Assembly: GCA_942491525.1 (NCBI GenBank)
Contig: CALOBW010000030.1
Location: 372,001 to 436,000, forward strand
Direction: 5' to 3'
Length of the DNA: 64,000 nt
Origin: CAYWBU01 sp942491525
Lineage (GTDB): Bacteria > Desulfobacterota > Desulfomonilia > UBA1062
The number at the start of each line of letters is the position of its first letter. Position 1 is the first letter of the stretch. This document shows positions 47,723-56,779 of this stretch, in pieces. The translations under genes and the position numbers were made by a program. The notes beneath the pieces were generated by a model. The model saw nothing but the letters and a program-made list of their open reading frames with translations, had not been told where the DNA came from and did not search any database.

Positions 47723-49546
47723 TTAATAGCGGTCGAACATGGCGAAGATCTCGACGAGTTCGTCCTTGTTTCCCTGCTTCAGTTTCACTGCTTTCGAGTC
47801 GAGCGCTTCTGCAAGGTCGATCTCGCTCAGATAGAGCTTCGCCCAGGTTTCTCCATTGAGTTCCAGCACAAAATCGGCATCCTGGTAGTGCTCGGCCGGG
47901 TCTGGCAGGAATTCCGCAATTCCGCGGCGTACGTGCAACCCCACGGTCTGGCCTTCCTCGTCAGTAAAGACAAACTCCAGCACCTTGTCTGTGTCCTGGC
48001 TCTTCATGGGGTCGATTCGCACGCGGAAGTAATCTACAAAGGTCGTCGGCGACCCGGCGATCGTCTCAAGAGAAGGAGGAACGAGCCGGGGAACGGTCAC
48101 TTTGCCTTCGAGAGCGAGTGCTTCAGTGAGCAGGAACGCACGGGGGATGGATCCGGTGGTGAGCTGACCCAGCTTGCGCAGGATATCGGCCTTGAGCTGG
48201 CGTACTTCCTTGTCCGTCGGATCGAGTCGGTACACATATTGAATCACCTGGGCAGCCCAGGCGTATTCCTTTTGCTCCAGGGCGTTTTTTGCGGCGGAGA
48301 TGACTTTCTCGCGTCCGCCCATCAGAGCAACCATGCGCTCGGCTTCTTCATCGGGATGGATCTTGAACAGCTCGGTGACATCGTTATCGAACCAGCCGAT
48401 GGCATATTGATAGATCGCGGCCGGGAAGTGAATGTTCTCACCGTAGGTCTGGGCATTCTCCGGAATCTCAGCCATGTGTGGCGGGTAGTAGATCTGATGA
48501 CGGATCTCATCAGGGCCTAGCCCGCCGAGAATGCCACGGATCGTCTGGTCAAAGGTCAGGGTGATCTGATCCATGTACCCGGTTAGCCGCTTCATCACCT
48601 CTTCCTTGCCGACCACGGGCCGGGTATGAGTGTTCAAAAGGATCTCCGGCTGCAGATCCCGCATCATGGCCAGCCCGTCACGCCAGATTCTGGGGTCGCG
48701 ATACACGCCACCGCGCAGGGTGTAGAGATTCGGGGTGCCCGGCCAGTAGAAGTTGTTCAGGACAATGCCCTTCTCTGGAATCCAGACAGTCAGGTTATGA
48801 TCGTCGGAGGAGAACTTGGTGAGAAACTGCATCTTGATGCCGAGCACATCCATGGTTTCACCATGCTCCGGCGAAACCGTTGCCGGCAGGAAGCTGATCG
48901 GTTTCCCAAAGGGAATCACGGCGCCCAGCCGGGCATCCGGCCCCTCCTCCGGCAATAAGTTGTTCATCTGGACGACAGCCCGAGCCGTCAGAACGGGACC
49001 GATTTCGCCGTAGACGGACGGCGCCCCGCCGCCCTGCAGGTTGGCCTCCACGGTATCGTTCAAGGTGGGGTGACCGATCACCATGACATCCTCGGGGTTG
49101 TTTACCAACGCCCCGCCCCCCAGCGCATAGTGGGAGTGGCTGTAGATAATCACCTTGATGGGTTTGTCGCTGATTTTCTCGATGGCCTCGCGAATATGCT
49201 GTGCCTCTTCATTATTGTCGCCCGTGTCGTAGACGATCAGGCCGTCTTCGGCTTCGATGACTGTGGTGTTGGCGGCCGAGTACCCCCCGATAGACCAGAC
49301 CCCCTCGGCCACCTTTTCGGTGGTGGGTTCGAGATACATGATTTTTGCCGCCTTCTGCAGGGACTCGGCATTGGCGATGGCGCCATTCGGTGCCTTCACC
49401 AGTTCCGCGGGACCTCCCATATAGCGGGAAGATGTACGCTCGACTTGCTTCGCATCGGTTCCGTCCTTGCCCTCTTCGGTGGATACCTGTGAACAGGCTA
49501 GAACCATCGTGACAAAGATAATGCCTAATGTGATGTTCGCTTTCAT
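47723..49546 (-). CDS. Alkylsulfatase-like lipoprotein with altered metal-binding motif
   Basis: A 607-residue protein with a lipoprotein-type signal (MVLAC, Cys18). An N-terminal metallo-beta-lactamase domain (about 80-345), a helical dimerisation region (TELFKIHPDEEAERMVALMGGREKVI, about 390-500) and a C-terminal SCP2-like sterol-carrier domain (about 500-607) follow the layout of SdsA1-type alkylsulfatases. The metal motif expected as HxHxDH reads HSHYAL near residues 137-142, so Asp and His are missing; a later THTRPVVGKEE replaces the usual His segment. Catalysis as a two-zinc sulfatase is therefore doubtful. Codon choice looks less biased than neighbouring genes, and REP-like hairpins flank it, suggesting transfer. 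Confidence 0.8.
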   Translation of the reverse strand: MKANITLGIIFVTMVLACSQVSTEEGKDGTDAKQVERTSSRYMGGPAELVKAPNGAIANAESLQKAAKIMYLEPTTEKVAEGVWSIGGYSAANTTVIEAEDGLIVYDTGDNNEEAQHIREAIEKISDKPIKVIIYSHSHYALGGGALVNNPEDVMVIGHPTLNDTVEANLQGGGAPSVYGEIGPVLTARAVVQMNNLLPEEGPDARLGAVIPFGKPISFLPATVSPEHGETMDVLGIKMQFLTKFSSDDHNLTVWIPEKGIVLNNFYWPGTPNLYTLRGGVYRDPRIWRDGLAMMRDLQPEILLNTHTRPVVGKEEVMKRLTGYMDQITLTFDQTIRGILGGLGPDEIRHQIYYPPHMAEIPENAQTYGENIHFPAAIYQYAIGWFDNDVTELFKIHPDEEAERMVALMGGREKVISAAKNALEQKEYAWAAQVIQYVYRLDPTDKEVRQLKADILRKLGQLTTGSIPRAFLLTEALALEGKVTVPRLVPPSLETIAGSPTTFVDYFRVRIDPMKSQDTDKVLEFVFTDEEGQTVGLHVRRGIAEFLPDPAEHYQDADFVLELNGETWAKLYLSEIDLAEALDSKAVKLKQGNKDELVEIFAMFDRY

Positions 49547-49572
49547 AGTTTTACTCCTTTTAGAAGATATCA

Positions 49573-49603
49573 GGGAACGCTTCTATTTAAAAAGAACCGT
49601 CCC
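49573..49603. repeat. REP-like hairpin, copy 2
   Basis: GGGAACGCTTCT (49573-49584) pairs imperfectly with AGAACCGTCCC (49593-49603) around the AT-rich centre ATTTAAAA. The right arm is identical to that of copy 1 at 47673-47683. It lies between the alkylsulfatase-like and DUF1254/DUF1214 genes. Confidence 0.6.
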
Positions 49604-49623
49604 ATTCACCATTTTACCCTTTA

Positions 49624-51972
49624 TCAGTCAACCGGCTGGGGAGCAGGAAAGCGCCATGAACCGTCGAGGATCTCAGCGCCTGGCTGGTACATGCGCACGG
49701 AATAGTTCCAGCCTGCGCTGATCGGCAGGTAGTTTTTACTTTTTGGGTCGCCGCCGAAGTGGATGGTGTATGAGCCGTCAGCGTTGGGCTGGGCCGAGAA
49801 GTTGTTGTAGCTGTTGACGCCCAGCTCGTTGGCCTCCAGATAGCCGTCGGCGTTGTAGACCGTGATCGACCAGAAGGCGTCCACCGGCACATCCTTGACC
49901 GTCACCGCATGCGGCGTCTGGCCGTCGTTCTTGGCAACGCTGCTGACAACGTACATGGCGGCTGTGCGCGGCAGGCCGCCCCAGCCGGCCGCGGCACCCA
50001 CCAGATGGTCGATGGGACGGACCTCATCCTTGGTTCCGAAGGCGTAGCTGGCGTCAAATCCCAGCACAGCCAGATCGCTAAGCGCCTTGCGCGCCGCCGC
50101 CAGATCAGCGCTGTTCCAGTTGGGCGCTTCGAAGGGACCGCTGCCCCCGCCACTGATCAAGATTTTGTCCTGAGCCGCATGGGCCTTGGGAAGGTCCGCG
50201 GGATCACCGGCATTATAAAAGGTGCGGACGGTCACATAGGCGAAACGCGTACCCACCGAATCTTCGGTCAGCTCGTAGGTTCCCGGCTCAGACTCCACCA
50301 GCATGTAGTGATCCTGACTGACCACATGCATCGACATGTAGCGGCCGCCGACTTCCGGCAGCGTGACCTTGACCGGTTTGGAGAGGTCCAGCACCGTGGC
50401 GGAGTAGAGGGTGTCCTGGTTCATGCGGATGACGGGCTGATTGTCCGGAGTGGTGGGATTGCGCAGATGGAAAAATGTTCCGAAACTAAGGCCGAAGGCC
50501 TCCATGTTGGCCCGGATCATGTGATCTGATTCGGCGCGCACAAAGTTATCAATGGTCACGCGGACAGGCTCACTGCCGGCCTTCTTAACCTGGGGCGCCG
50601 TCCACTTTCCCTCAAGGGCGGCCGTCTCCGGCCCGTAGAGCCGCATCACCAGATAGAAGGGTCCGTCAGGCGCGGGCAGCCAGTTGGGCTCGAGCTCCTT
50701 GCCGGGCGACTCCTTGGCGATATGGAGCACCAGCGACCCATCATTTTCACGTTTGAAACCTTCCAGCATGTCCGAGTTCAGCAGGTAGCGATTCAGCGGA
50801 TTATCAATCAGCAGCTGGGTCTTACCGTCATACATGGTCAACGACCAGAAGGACTTAACCGGCGGCAGGGCGTCGAAGGTCAGGGTGTAGCTCTGCTTGG
50901 AGGCGTCCAGGGGCTCGCCGTCGGCATCTACAAAATAGGTCGGATAGATAGCTTCAACCGCCGAGTTGCCGTAGAGCCCGGTGTGGGCGGCCACGGAGCG
51001 CAGCATGTCCGGCTTGGCGAGTCCGTAATTCTTAACGGCGCTCTGCTCCAGGAACTCCCTTGTGCCGAAAAGTTTGCCGCTGGCCAGGGGATCGCCTGCA
51101 TGCTCGGCCATGAAGGCCTCCATCGCGGCAAAACCCTCCTTGACGCCGGCCTTCAGAGCTGCAACCTGCTCGGCGGGAAGCTTATCGATGCTGAAGTTTT
51201 CACCGAGGCCCAGACGGGCCAGATCCAGCCCGCCCGTATCCCCAAGCAATGACAGCATGAAATTCAGATAGGTAAAGAAGCGCTCGTCAAACTGCGCGCC
51301 CTCCTCCCACTGCGGAAAGTCCGGCAGGGGCTGGGCTGCCGGAGCATCCTCACCCAGGAAGGCGCTCAGCGGCTGCAACTTGTACTGGGCCTGGATGGCC
51401 TTAACCTGCTCAATATCATCCGGTCCCAGCAGCTGGGTACGGGTGATGTTGAAGATGAAGTCGGTCTCAGAACGGATGACAGCGGTTATGCCGTCCGGCT
51501 GCTGCCCGTCCCAGCCGGGCCCGGCCAGCAGATAGTTTCCGGCCTTATCGCCGGTGGTGAGGTTGCCGATATAGGCAAAGTTATGGGTGTAGAGGTCGAT
51601 GAGCTGAAAGCTGTAATAGCGGCCGTCATCCATGGCAGGCACCGACAACACCAGCGGCTCGGAGCGCAAATCCATCCAGAACATGCAGTAGGGCGTGTCC
51701 GAATTGGGGGTCACAATCGCCCTGTCCTCAGGCGTGAAGAGCCGCGCATCACAGGCAACTTCGTTAAACGGCCCCTTATATTCCGGGTTGGCGCTGTCGA
51801 CCGTGTACTGGTACATGGTCTTGTAGTTCATGACCAGCGGGAATCCAAAGAGATAGGCCTCTTTGGCGATCTCCTGGACCGGTGTCAGGTCCGTTTTAGC
51901 TGCTTTATCGTCTGCCGACTGGCAGCCGGCGATCATGGCCAGCAATAACAACATCCATATCTGTTTTTTCAT
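49624..51972 (-). CDS. Tandem DUF1254-DUF1214 lipoprotein (double module)
   Basis: A 782-residue lipoprotein (lipobox MIAGC). Residues ~35-440 hold one DUF1254/DUF1214 pair: TPNSDTPYCMFWMDLRSEPLVLSVP and GRYYSFQLIDLYTHNFAYIG, ending with SFWSLTMYDGKTQLLI... LPAPDGPFYLVMRLYGPE. Residues ~470-782 repeat it: IRMNQDTLYSATVLDLSKPVKVTLP, GGRYMSMHVVSQDHYM, then AFWSITVYNADGYLEAN and ISAGWNYSVRMYQPG. Single-module proteins are ~350-480 residues, so this is a head-to-tail duplication or fusion. Function of these domains is unknown. ATG 51972 has GGGAGG upstream. It is co-directional with, and 34 bases behind, a porin-type gene. Confidence 0.87.
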   Translation of the reverse strand: MKKQIWMLLLLAMIAGCQSADDKAAKTDLTPVQEIAKEAYLFGFPLVMNYKTMYQYTVDSANPEYKGPFNEVACDARLFTPEDRAIVTPNSDTPYCMFWMDLRSEPLVLSVPAMDDGRYYSFQLIDLYTHNFAYIGNLTTGDKAGNYLLAGPGWDGQQPDGITAVIRSETDFIFNITRTQLLGPDDIEQVKAIQAQYKLQPLSAFLGEDAPAAQPLPDFPQWEEGAQFDERFFTYLNFMLSLLGDTGGLDLARLGLGENFSIDKLPAEQVAALKAGVKEGFAAMEAFMAEHAGDPLASGKLFGTREFLEQSAVKNYGLAKPDMLRSVAAHTGLYGNSAVEAIYPTYFVDADGEPLDASKQSYTLTFDALPPVKSFWSLTMYDGKTQLLIDNPLNRYLLNSDMLEGFKRENDGSLVLHIAKESPGKELEPNWLPAPDGPFYLVMRLYGPETAALEGKWTAPQVKKAGSEPVRVTIDNFVRAESDHMIRANMEAFGLSFGTFFHLRNPTTPDNQPVIRMNQDTLYSATVLDLSKPVKVTLPEVGGRYMSMHVVSQDHYMLVESEPGTYELTEDSVGTRFAYVTVRTFYNAGDPADLPKAHAAQDKILISGGGSGPFEAPNWNSADLAAARKALSDLAVLGFDASYAFGTKDEVRPIDHLVGAAAGWGGLPRTAAMYVVSSVAKNDGQTPHAVTVKDVPVDAFWSITVYNADGYLEANELGVNSYNNFSAQPNADGSYTIHFGGDPKSKNYLPISAGWNYSVRMYQPGAEILDGSWRFPAPQPVD

Positions 51973-52006
51973 AATACCTCCCAATCTTAATGCCTGACCT
52001 TGGCTT

Positions 52007-52837
52007 TTAATTATTGGCATTTTTCGCAAAAACCGACTTGGGCAGAACAAGGGTGGCGCCGAGGCGCAGACCGAAATCTTTGGGGCCGCTGCTGGGGCCG
52101 CCGGCCCAGTAACGCAGGCCGCCCTGCAGGCTGACCGGCAGCTGACCGAACATCACAACCTTACTGACAGTCCCAATCACCGGTACCGACCAATGTTTAA
52201 TCTTCCAGTTATAATTGGCTTCACTTTGCAGCGTGAACGACCAGGCGTCGGGGGTGGTGTAGCTAACGAAGGGCTGAATCATGGTATTGCTGACATTTTT
52301 ACGGTCATTGTCACCATAACCGCCCCAGATATGGTTGGCCAGAAAGCCATATGTCCAGGAGTCCTGCTGAACCAGCATAATACCTGTCGGCCCTGCGCCC
52401 CACTTCTCGGCACCCAGCTTATCGTTACTGGAGGTATTGAGCAGGAAAACCGGGCCTACACCCCAGATAATGCCATTTTCGGCTGATCTGTCCGGTGAAA
52501 AGAACAGACTCTGGACAATATCGCCGACACCCGACTGGCCACCTGACAGAGGATAAACATCCTTCTGGGCGATCAGCGGGACAATGGTTCGCGAAATCAT
52601 GTTCCACTCTTGATTGATACTGAAAGGGATCACCGGCTGAATATTAATGGCAAGACGTTCCCCATCATCCAACGCCCCGATCTTGCTGTCATAATTAGCC
52701 TGAACGGGAATGCTAACCAGTTCCGCCAACGGATTGGCCAGCTGTTTGGCCAGCTCCTCGGCCTCATTGGCCCAAAGAGTTGCCGGCAGCAAAAGCACCA
52801 AGCACAATAACATCTTTATTCTTAACGAACTAAACAT
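52007..52837 (-). CDS. Outer-membrane protein of the phenol MetA-pathway / transporter type
   Basis: A 276-residue protein with a signal peptide (ending TLWANEA) and a run of amphipathic beta strands ending in a hydrophobic strand; motifs ANYDSKIGALDDGERLAINIQPVIPFSIN, GVGDIVQSLFFSP and WGVGPVFLLNTSSNDKLGAEKWGAGP are those of the MetA-pathway (PF13557-like) family often encoded beside DUF1254 proteins. Probably a barrel that lets hydrophobic or anionic substrates through the outer membrane. GGGGGG ribosome site before ATG 52837. First gene of the unit that continues with the DUF1254/1214 lipoprotein. Confidence 0.8.
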   Translation of the reverse strand: MFSSLRIKMLLCLVLLLPATLWANEAEELAKQLANPLAELVSIPVQANYDSKIGALDDGERLAINIQPVIPFSINQEWNMISRTIVPLIAQKDVYPLSGGQSGVGDIVQSLFFSPDRSAENGIIWGVGPVFLLNTSSNDKLGAEKWGAGPTGIMLVQQDSWTYGFLANHIWGGYGDNDRKNVSNTMIQPFVSYTTPDAWSFTLQSEANYNWKIKHWSVPVIGTVSKVVMFGQLPVSLQGGLRYWAGGPSSGPKDFGLRLGATLVLPKSVFAKNANN

Positions 52838-52953
52838 ATAACCCCCCAATGATTTATCAGCCTGAAAAAAATTGAATCAGCAGCTGTTTACAAAATAACA
52901 CCGAGCATAAGTCACCAAATTTATTCCGTCAATCAATAAGAATTGCAGACTGG

Positions 52954-52977
52954 TTGTGGGGGAAAACTCCCCCACAA
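52954..52977 (-). terminator. Hairpin after the AraC-type gene
   Basis: TTGTGGGGGA pairs with TCCCCCACAA (10 bp) around AAAC, directly after the regulator stop codon. No U-run on the minus strand. Confidence 0.6.
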
Positions 52978-52981
52978 TCTT

Positions 52982-53920
52982 CTAGAGCGGTTTCACCGGC
53001 AAACAGAGATCGCAGATCCACTTACCATACAGATCCTGGCTGGCGTCGTTATAGTAGATCTCGATGCTGGGCTTATCATCGGGCTGGTAGCCGCTGTTCG
53101 GCAGCCAGTCGCGCATCAGCTCGGTCCAGGGAATGTCGAAGCGGTTGTCAAAAACCTCGCAGCGGTAAATTGCATACTGGCCGCCGTCCATGGTGCGCAC
53201 CGAAACCTGGTCATCGGGCTCGAAACCTTCGGGCAGGCTGATGCAGGCGTCGTAACGGCAGTTCTGCTCGGGGGTCACGCTGGGGTCGTCCCAGCTGGCG
53301 CCCATGACCAGATTCTTACCGTCGATCAGGCCGCGCGGGCCGGCCCAGGCCATCAGCTTCTGAAAACATGGTCCGATCAGCTCCGGGCTGTAAGCCCCGA
53401 TATTTCTGAAATAGGCCACTCTGACAGGTTCCATCTCCTTAACTGCTACATTCATACTCTTGCTCCTTTGCAGATTAATCTCGAAGGGCTGGCCTTCGGT
53501 GGAGCCAAAGTAGACGATCTCGGCGATCAGATCTTTTCCGAGCTTGCGGCGCGTGTTTCCACTCTTGCTATAGAAGTCGGGGTGGTCGTAGACCGCGCGC
53601 GCCTGGGTCGGGCTGATGCCGAAGTGCAGCTTGAAGGCCTTGGCAAAGTTCTGCGAGCTGGAGAAGCCGTGATCAAGGGCGATCTCGGTGATCGGCTGTT
53701 TGCGATCGAAGATCAGCCGTTTGGCGGCCTTCTCCAGGCGCACGCGACGGATAAAGCTGCCCAGGGTTTCGCCGGTCAGGGCGCGGAAGATGCGGTGGAA
53801 GTGGTAGGGCGAGAAGCAGGCCACCCCTGCCAGCTCCTCCAGCGTCAGCTCGGAGGCGTAGTTCGCGGAGATATGGTTCATGACCCGGTTGATGCGCCGG
53901 GCATACTCGTCATTCTGCAT
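52982..53920 (-). CDS. AraC-family regulator with GyrI-like effector domain
   Basis: A 312-residue protein. Two AraC-type helix-turn-helix units occupy about 8-105 (LEELAGVACFSPYHFHRIFRALTGETLGSFIRRVRLEKAAKRLI and ITEIALDHGFSSSQNFAKAFKLHFGISPTQ). Residues ~150-312 form a GyrI/Rob-type ligand domain (VAVKEMEPVRVAYFRNIGAYSP, GQYAIYRCEVFDNRFDIPWTELMRDWLP). Such fusions sense drugs or other hydrophobic compounds. The start at ATG 53920 follows AGG; the longer frame to 54052 reads through the divergent promoter region and lacks a site. Targets are not visible; the adjacent porin unit is a candidate. Confidence 0.9.
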   Translation of the reverse strand: MQNDEYARRINRVMNHISANYASELTLEELAGVACFSPYHFHRIFRALTGETLGSFIRRVRLEKAAKRLIFDRKQPITEIALDHGFSSSQNFAKAFKLHFGISPTQARAVYDHPDFYSKSGNTRRKLGKDLIAEIVYFGSTEGQPFEINLQRSKSMNVAVKEMEPVRVAYFRNIGAYSPELIGPCFQKLMAWAGPRGLIDGKNLVMGASWDDPSVTPEQNCRYDACISLPEGFEPDDQVSVRTMDGGQYAIYRCEVFDNRFDIPWTELMRDWLPNSGYQPDDKPSIEIYYNDASQDLYGKWICDLCLPVKPL

Positions 53921-54022
53921 GTAACCTATTATCAGATGACAAAATCGCAAATGCAATCTAATAAATTTACCAATGCGTAACCGATATGCTATTAAAGCAC
54001 CAATAAACAGGCAGGAAGACGT

Positions 54023-54361
54023 GTGAACTTCAGCACCCATAATGATTGCCATATCGAAGCCAGATGGTCGGGGGTTATCGGATCCCTGATGGACACCTCA
54101 TATCACAACCTGGTCAGGATCTTCGGCCCCCATGAGGAGTGCCCGCTGGACGGCAACATCCAGGCCCAGTGGACCGTAAAATTCAGAGACGGCATCACCC
54201 TCTCGATCATTGACTGGAAAGAGGACGCCCCCCTCGATGAGATCACCGACTGGAACATCCGCGGACCGCGCCAGCACAAGGAGAAGATATTGAAGCGGTT
54301 GCAGAGAATCTTCAAACAGCACGGCATCAACTATCCGGTGGTGCAGGAGCTGCTCTTCTAA
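54023..54361 (+). CDS. Small hypothetical protein
   Basis: A 112-residue soluble protein, family not recognised. It has a mixed fold with an aromatic/acidic middle (QWTVKFRDGITLSIIDWKEDAPLDEITDWNIRG) and a basic helical C-terminus (KEKILKRLQRIFKQHGINYPVV). The start is taken as GTG 54023 with AGGAAG upstream. It is divergent from the AraC-type gene (about 100 bases apart), so a shared control region is possible. A terminator follows directly. Confidence 0.65.
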   Translation: MNFSTHNDCHIEARWSGVIGSLMDTSYHNLVRIFGPHEECPLDGNIQAQWTVKFRDGITLSIIDWKEDAPLDEITDWNIRGPRQHKEKILKRLQRIFKQHGINYPVVQELLF

Positions 54362-54364
54362 AAG

Positions 54365-54391
54365 AGCCGGGGAGATGAAATCTCCCCAGCT
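54365..54391. terminator. Terminator between convergent genes
   Basis: GGGGAGAT pairs with ATCTCCCC around GAA; three more outer pairs (AGC/GCT) follow a mismatch. It is flanked by AAAAG on the left, giving a U-run for the minus-strand NfnB gene. Confidence 0.75.
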
Positions 54392-54397
54392 TATAAT

Positions 54398-55798
54398 CTA
54401 CAAACTTTCCAGATAGTCGTTAATGGCGCGCGCGGCTTTGCGGCCGGCACCCATGGCCAGAATGACGGTGGCAGCGCCGGTGACGATGTCGCCGCCGGCA
54501 AAGACGCCGTCTCGGCTGGTCTGACCGGTCTCATCATCGGCGATGATATAGTTGTAGCGGCTGACATCCAGGCCCGGAGTGCTGGACTGCACCAGCGGGT
54601 TGGCGCCCGAGCCGATGGCGATGACCGCCGTGTCGATCTCAAGCGAGAAGCCGCTGCCGGCAATCGGCACCGGACGGCGGCGACCGGAATCATCGGCCTC
54701 GGTCAGCTCCATCTCGCAGCAGACGATGCGCTCAACCTTGCCCTCGCCCTCATAGCGGATGGGATTGGTCAGCAGTTTGAACTGCACGCCCTCCTGCTGC
54801 GCATGGTGAATCTCCTCATCGCGGGCCGGCATCTCATCCTCGGAGCGGCGGTAGATCAGGTAGACGTTTTCGGCCCCCAGACGCAGGGCGGTGCGGGCCG
54901 AATCCATGGCCACGTTGCCGCCGCCGATGACCGCCACGTTGCGGCCCTTGACGATGGGCGTGTAGTAGTCGGGGAAGCGGTAGGCCTTCATCAGGTTGGC
55001 GCGGGTCAGATACTCGTTGGCCGAGTAGATGCCGCCCAGATTCTCGCCCGGAATGCCCATGAAGGCGGGCAGGCCGGCGCCGGTGCCCAGAAAAACGGCG
55101 TCAAAGCCCTCCTCGAAGAGCTCGTCGACGGTCTCGATGCGGCCGATGATGGAGCTGGTCTCGATCTTGACACCCAGCTGGCGCAGATAGTCGATCTCGG
55201 CGGCCACGATATCCTTGGGCAGGCGGAATTCGGGAATGCCGTAGACCAGCACACCGCCCGGGGCGTGCAGGGCCTCGAAGATGGTGACCGCATGCCCCAG
55301 CTTGACCAGGTCGCCGGCCACGGTCAGGCCGGCCGGGCCGGAGCCGACCACCGCCACCCGCCGGCCGCTGCTGGGCGCCAGCTCGGGCTTGGCCAGCTCA
55401 CAGCTGTTGCTGCGCTCATAGTCGGCCACGAAGCGCTCCAGGCGACCGATGGCCACGGCCTCGCCCCTCTTGGCGCGCACGCAGACCTCTTCGCACTGCT
55501 TCTCCTGCGGGCAGACCCGGCCGCAGACGGCCGGCAGGGAGTTGGTCTCCTTGATCTTGAGGGCCGCATCGATAAAGTTCTCCTCGGCCACCAGTTCAAT
55601 AAAGGCCGGGATGTCGACCTCGACCGGGCAGCCCTGGACACAGGGCGGATTCTTGCACTGCAGGCAGCGCTGGGCCTCCAGCACCGCCATCGCGGGGCTA
55701 TAGCCCAATGGCACCTCGTTGAAGTTGCGGGCCCGCTGCAGGGGGTCCTGCTCGGGCATGGGGGTCCGTTCAATTGCCATCCTGTCTTTCAGATTCAC
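54398..55798 (-). CDS. nfnB: NfnB/GltA-type NADPH:ferredoxin oxidoreductase large subunit
   Basis: A 466-residue flavoprotein. N-terminal iron-sulfur cysteines lie in CLQCKNPPCVQGCPVEVDIP and CGRVCPQEKQCEEVC; then an FAD motif VGSGPAGL near 150, APGGVLVYGIPEFRLP, an NADPH motif GGGNVAMD near 290 and the C-terminal FAD segment GVFAGGDIVTGAATV. It matches the glutamate-synthase small-subunit-like large subunit of Nfn, which bifurcates electrons from NADPH to NAD+ and ferredoxin (or works in reverse); sulfide dehydrogenase SudA is very similar. GTG 55798 shares one base with the TAG of nfnA and has GAGGAG six bases upstream. Confidence 0.92.
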   Translation of the reverse strand: MNLKDRMAIERTPMPEQDPLQRARNFNEVPLGYSPAMAVLEAQRCLQCKNPPCVQGCPVEVDIPAFIELVAEENFIDAALKIKETNSLPAVCGRVCPQEKQCEEVCVRAKRGEAVAIGRLERFVADYERSNSCELAKPELAPSSGRRVAVVGSGPAGLTVAGDLVKLGHAVTIFEALHAPGGVLVYGIPEFRLPKDIVAAEIDYLRQLGVKIETSSIIGRIETVDELFEEGFDAVFLGTGAGLPAFMGIPGENLGGIYSANEYLTRANLMKAYRFPDYYTPIVKGRNVAVIGGGNVAMDSARTALRLGAENVYLIYRRSEDEMPARDEEIHHAQQEGVQFKLLTNPIRYEGEGKVERIVCCEMELTEADDSGRRRPVPIAGSGFSLEIDTAVIAIGSGANPLVQSSTPGLDVSRYNYIIADDETGQTSRDGVFAGGDIVTGAATVILAMGAGRKAARAINDYLESL

Positions 55799-56628
55799 TA
55801 CTTTCTCCTCGGGTAGCAGCGGCAGGTGTGGGCCTGTTCCAGATCAACGTAGATTTTCTGACGGGCCATGAGCTGCTCAAAGTCGACCAGGTGGCCGTCA
55901 AACTCGGGGCCGTCGACGCAGACATACTTGGTCTCGCCGCCGATGCTGACGCGGCAGCCGCCGCACATACCGGTGCCGTCGACCATGATGGGGTTCAGCG
56001 AGACCAGGGTCTTGATGTTATACTTGCGGGTGGTGTCGCACATGGCGCGCATCATGGGGGTCGGGCCGATGGCCACCACCAGATCGATTCTACGCCCGGC
56101 CTTGAGGTAGGTCTCCTCGATGGCCTGGTTGAGGAAGCCGTGGAAGCCGGCCGTGCCGTCATCGGTGGTCAGCAAAAGTTCGTCGGCCTGGGCCCGGAAG
56201 CGCTCCTCCATGATGATCAGATCCTTGGTGCGCGCGCCCAGCACGGCGATAACCTCGTTGCCGGCCTGCTTCATGGCCTGCATGATGGGATAGACCGGGG
56301 CCACGCCCACGCCGCCGCCCACGCAGAGCACGGTGCCGTACTTCTCGATGTGGGTCGGGTGGCCGAGCGGGCCGACCAGGTCGAGGACCTCATCGCCCAC
56401 ATTGAGGGTCGAGAGGTAGCTGGTGGTGCGACCGACGATCTGGAAGATCAGGGTGATGGTGCCGGCTTCGGGATCGGCGTCGGCGATGGTCAGCGGAATG
56501 CGCTCACCCTCCTCATGGGTACGGATGATGATGAACTGGCCGGCCTTGCGCTTGCGCGCAATCCTGGGGGCATCGAACACCATCTGACAGACAAACTCGG
56601 ACAGCTGTGTTTTATCAACAATCTTCAT
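55798..56628 (-). CDS. nfnA: NfnA-type ferredoxin-NADP reductase small subunit
   Basis: A 276-residue protein of the ferredoxin-NADP reductase fold: FAD-binding RIPLTIADADPEAG, NAD-binding GTVLCVGGGVGVAPVYP, and a C-terminal 2Fe-2S cluster region GTGMCGGCRVSIGG... YVCVDGPEFDGH. Together with the large subunit encoded next it forms the electron-bifurcating NADH-dependent ferredoxin:NADP oxidoreductase of anaerobes (alternatively sulfide dehydrogenase SudB). Start ATG 56628 with GAGGG. First gene of a two-gene operon. Confidence 0.92.
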   Translation of the reverse strand: MKIVDKTQLSEFVCQMVFDAPRIARKRKAGQFIIIRTHEEGERIPLTIADADPEAGTITLIFQIVGRTTSYLSTLNVGDEVLDLVGPLGHPTHIEKYGTVLCVGGGVGVAPVYPIMQAMKQAGNEVIAVLGARTKDLIIMEERFRAQADELLLTTDDGTAGFHGFLNQAIEETYLKAGRRIDLVVAIGPTPMMRAMCDTTRKYNIKTLVSLNPIMVDGTGMCGGCRVSIGGETKYVCVDGPEFDGHLVDFEQLMARQKIYVDLEQAHTCRCYPRRK

Positions 56629-56779
56629 ATTTCCCTCGTACGGTCTTAGACCGTCAGTTATTTCTCCAAACCAGCCCGGCTAACTGAACCGCGCATCATT
56701 CAAATACAACACCAATCATCATATTTTGCAAGCATTCCATTTGGTTGCCAGGGCGTTAATATCATCTACAGGAGGAGAC

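Noticed and set aside
52982..54052. AraC-type regulator extended to 54052
   Set aside because: The extra 44 residues read through the divergent promoter region and the start of gene 54023; family homology begins at 53920.
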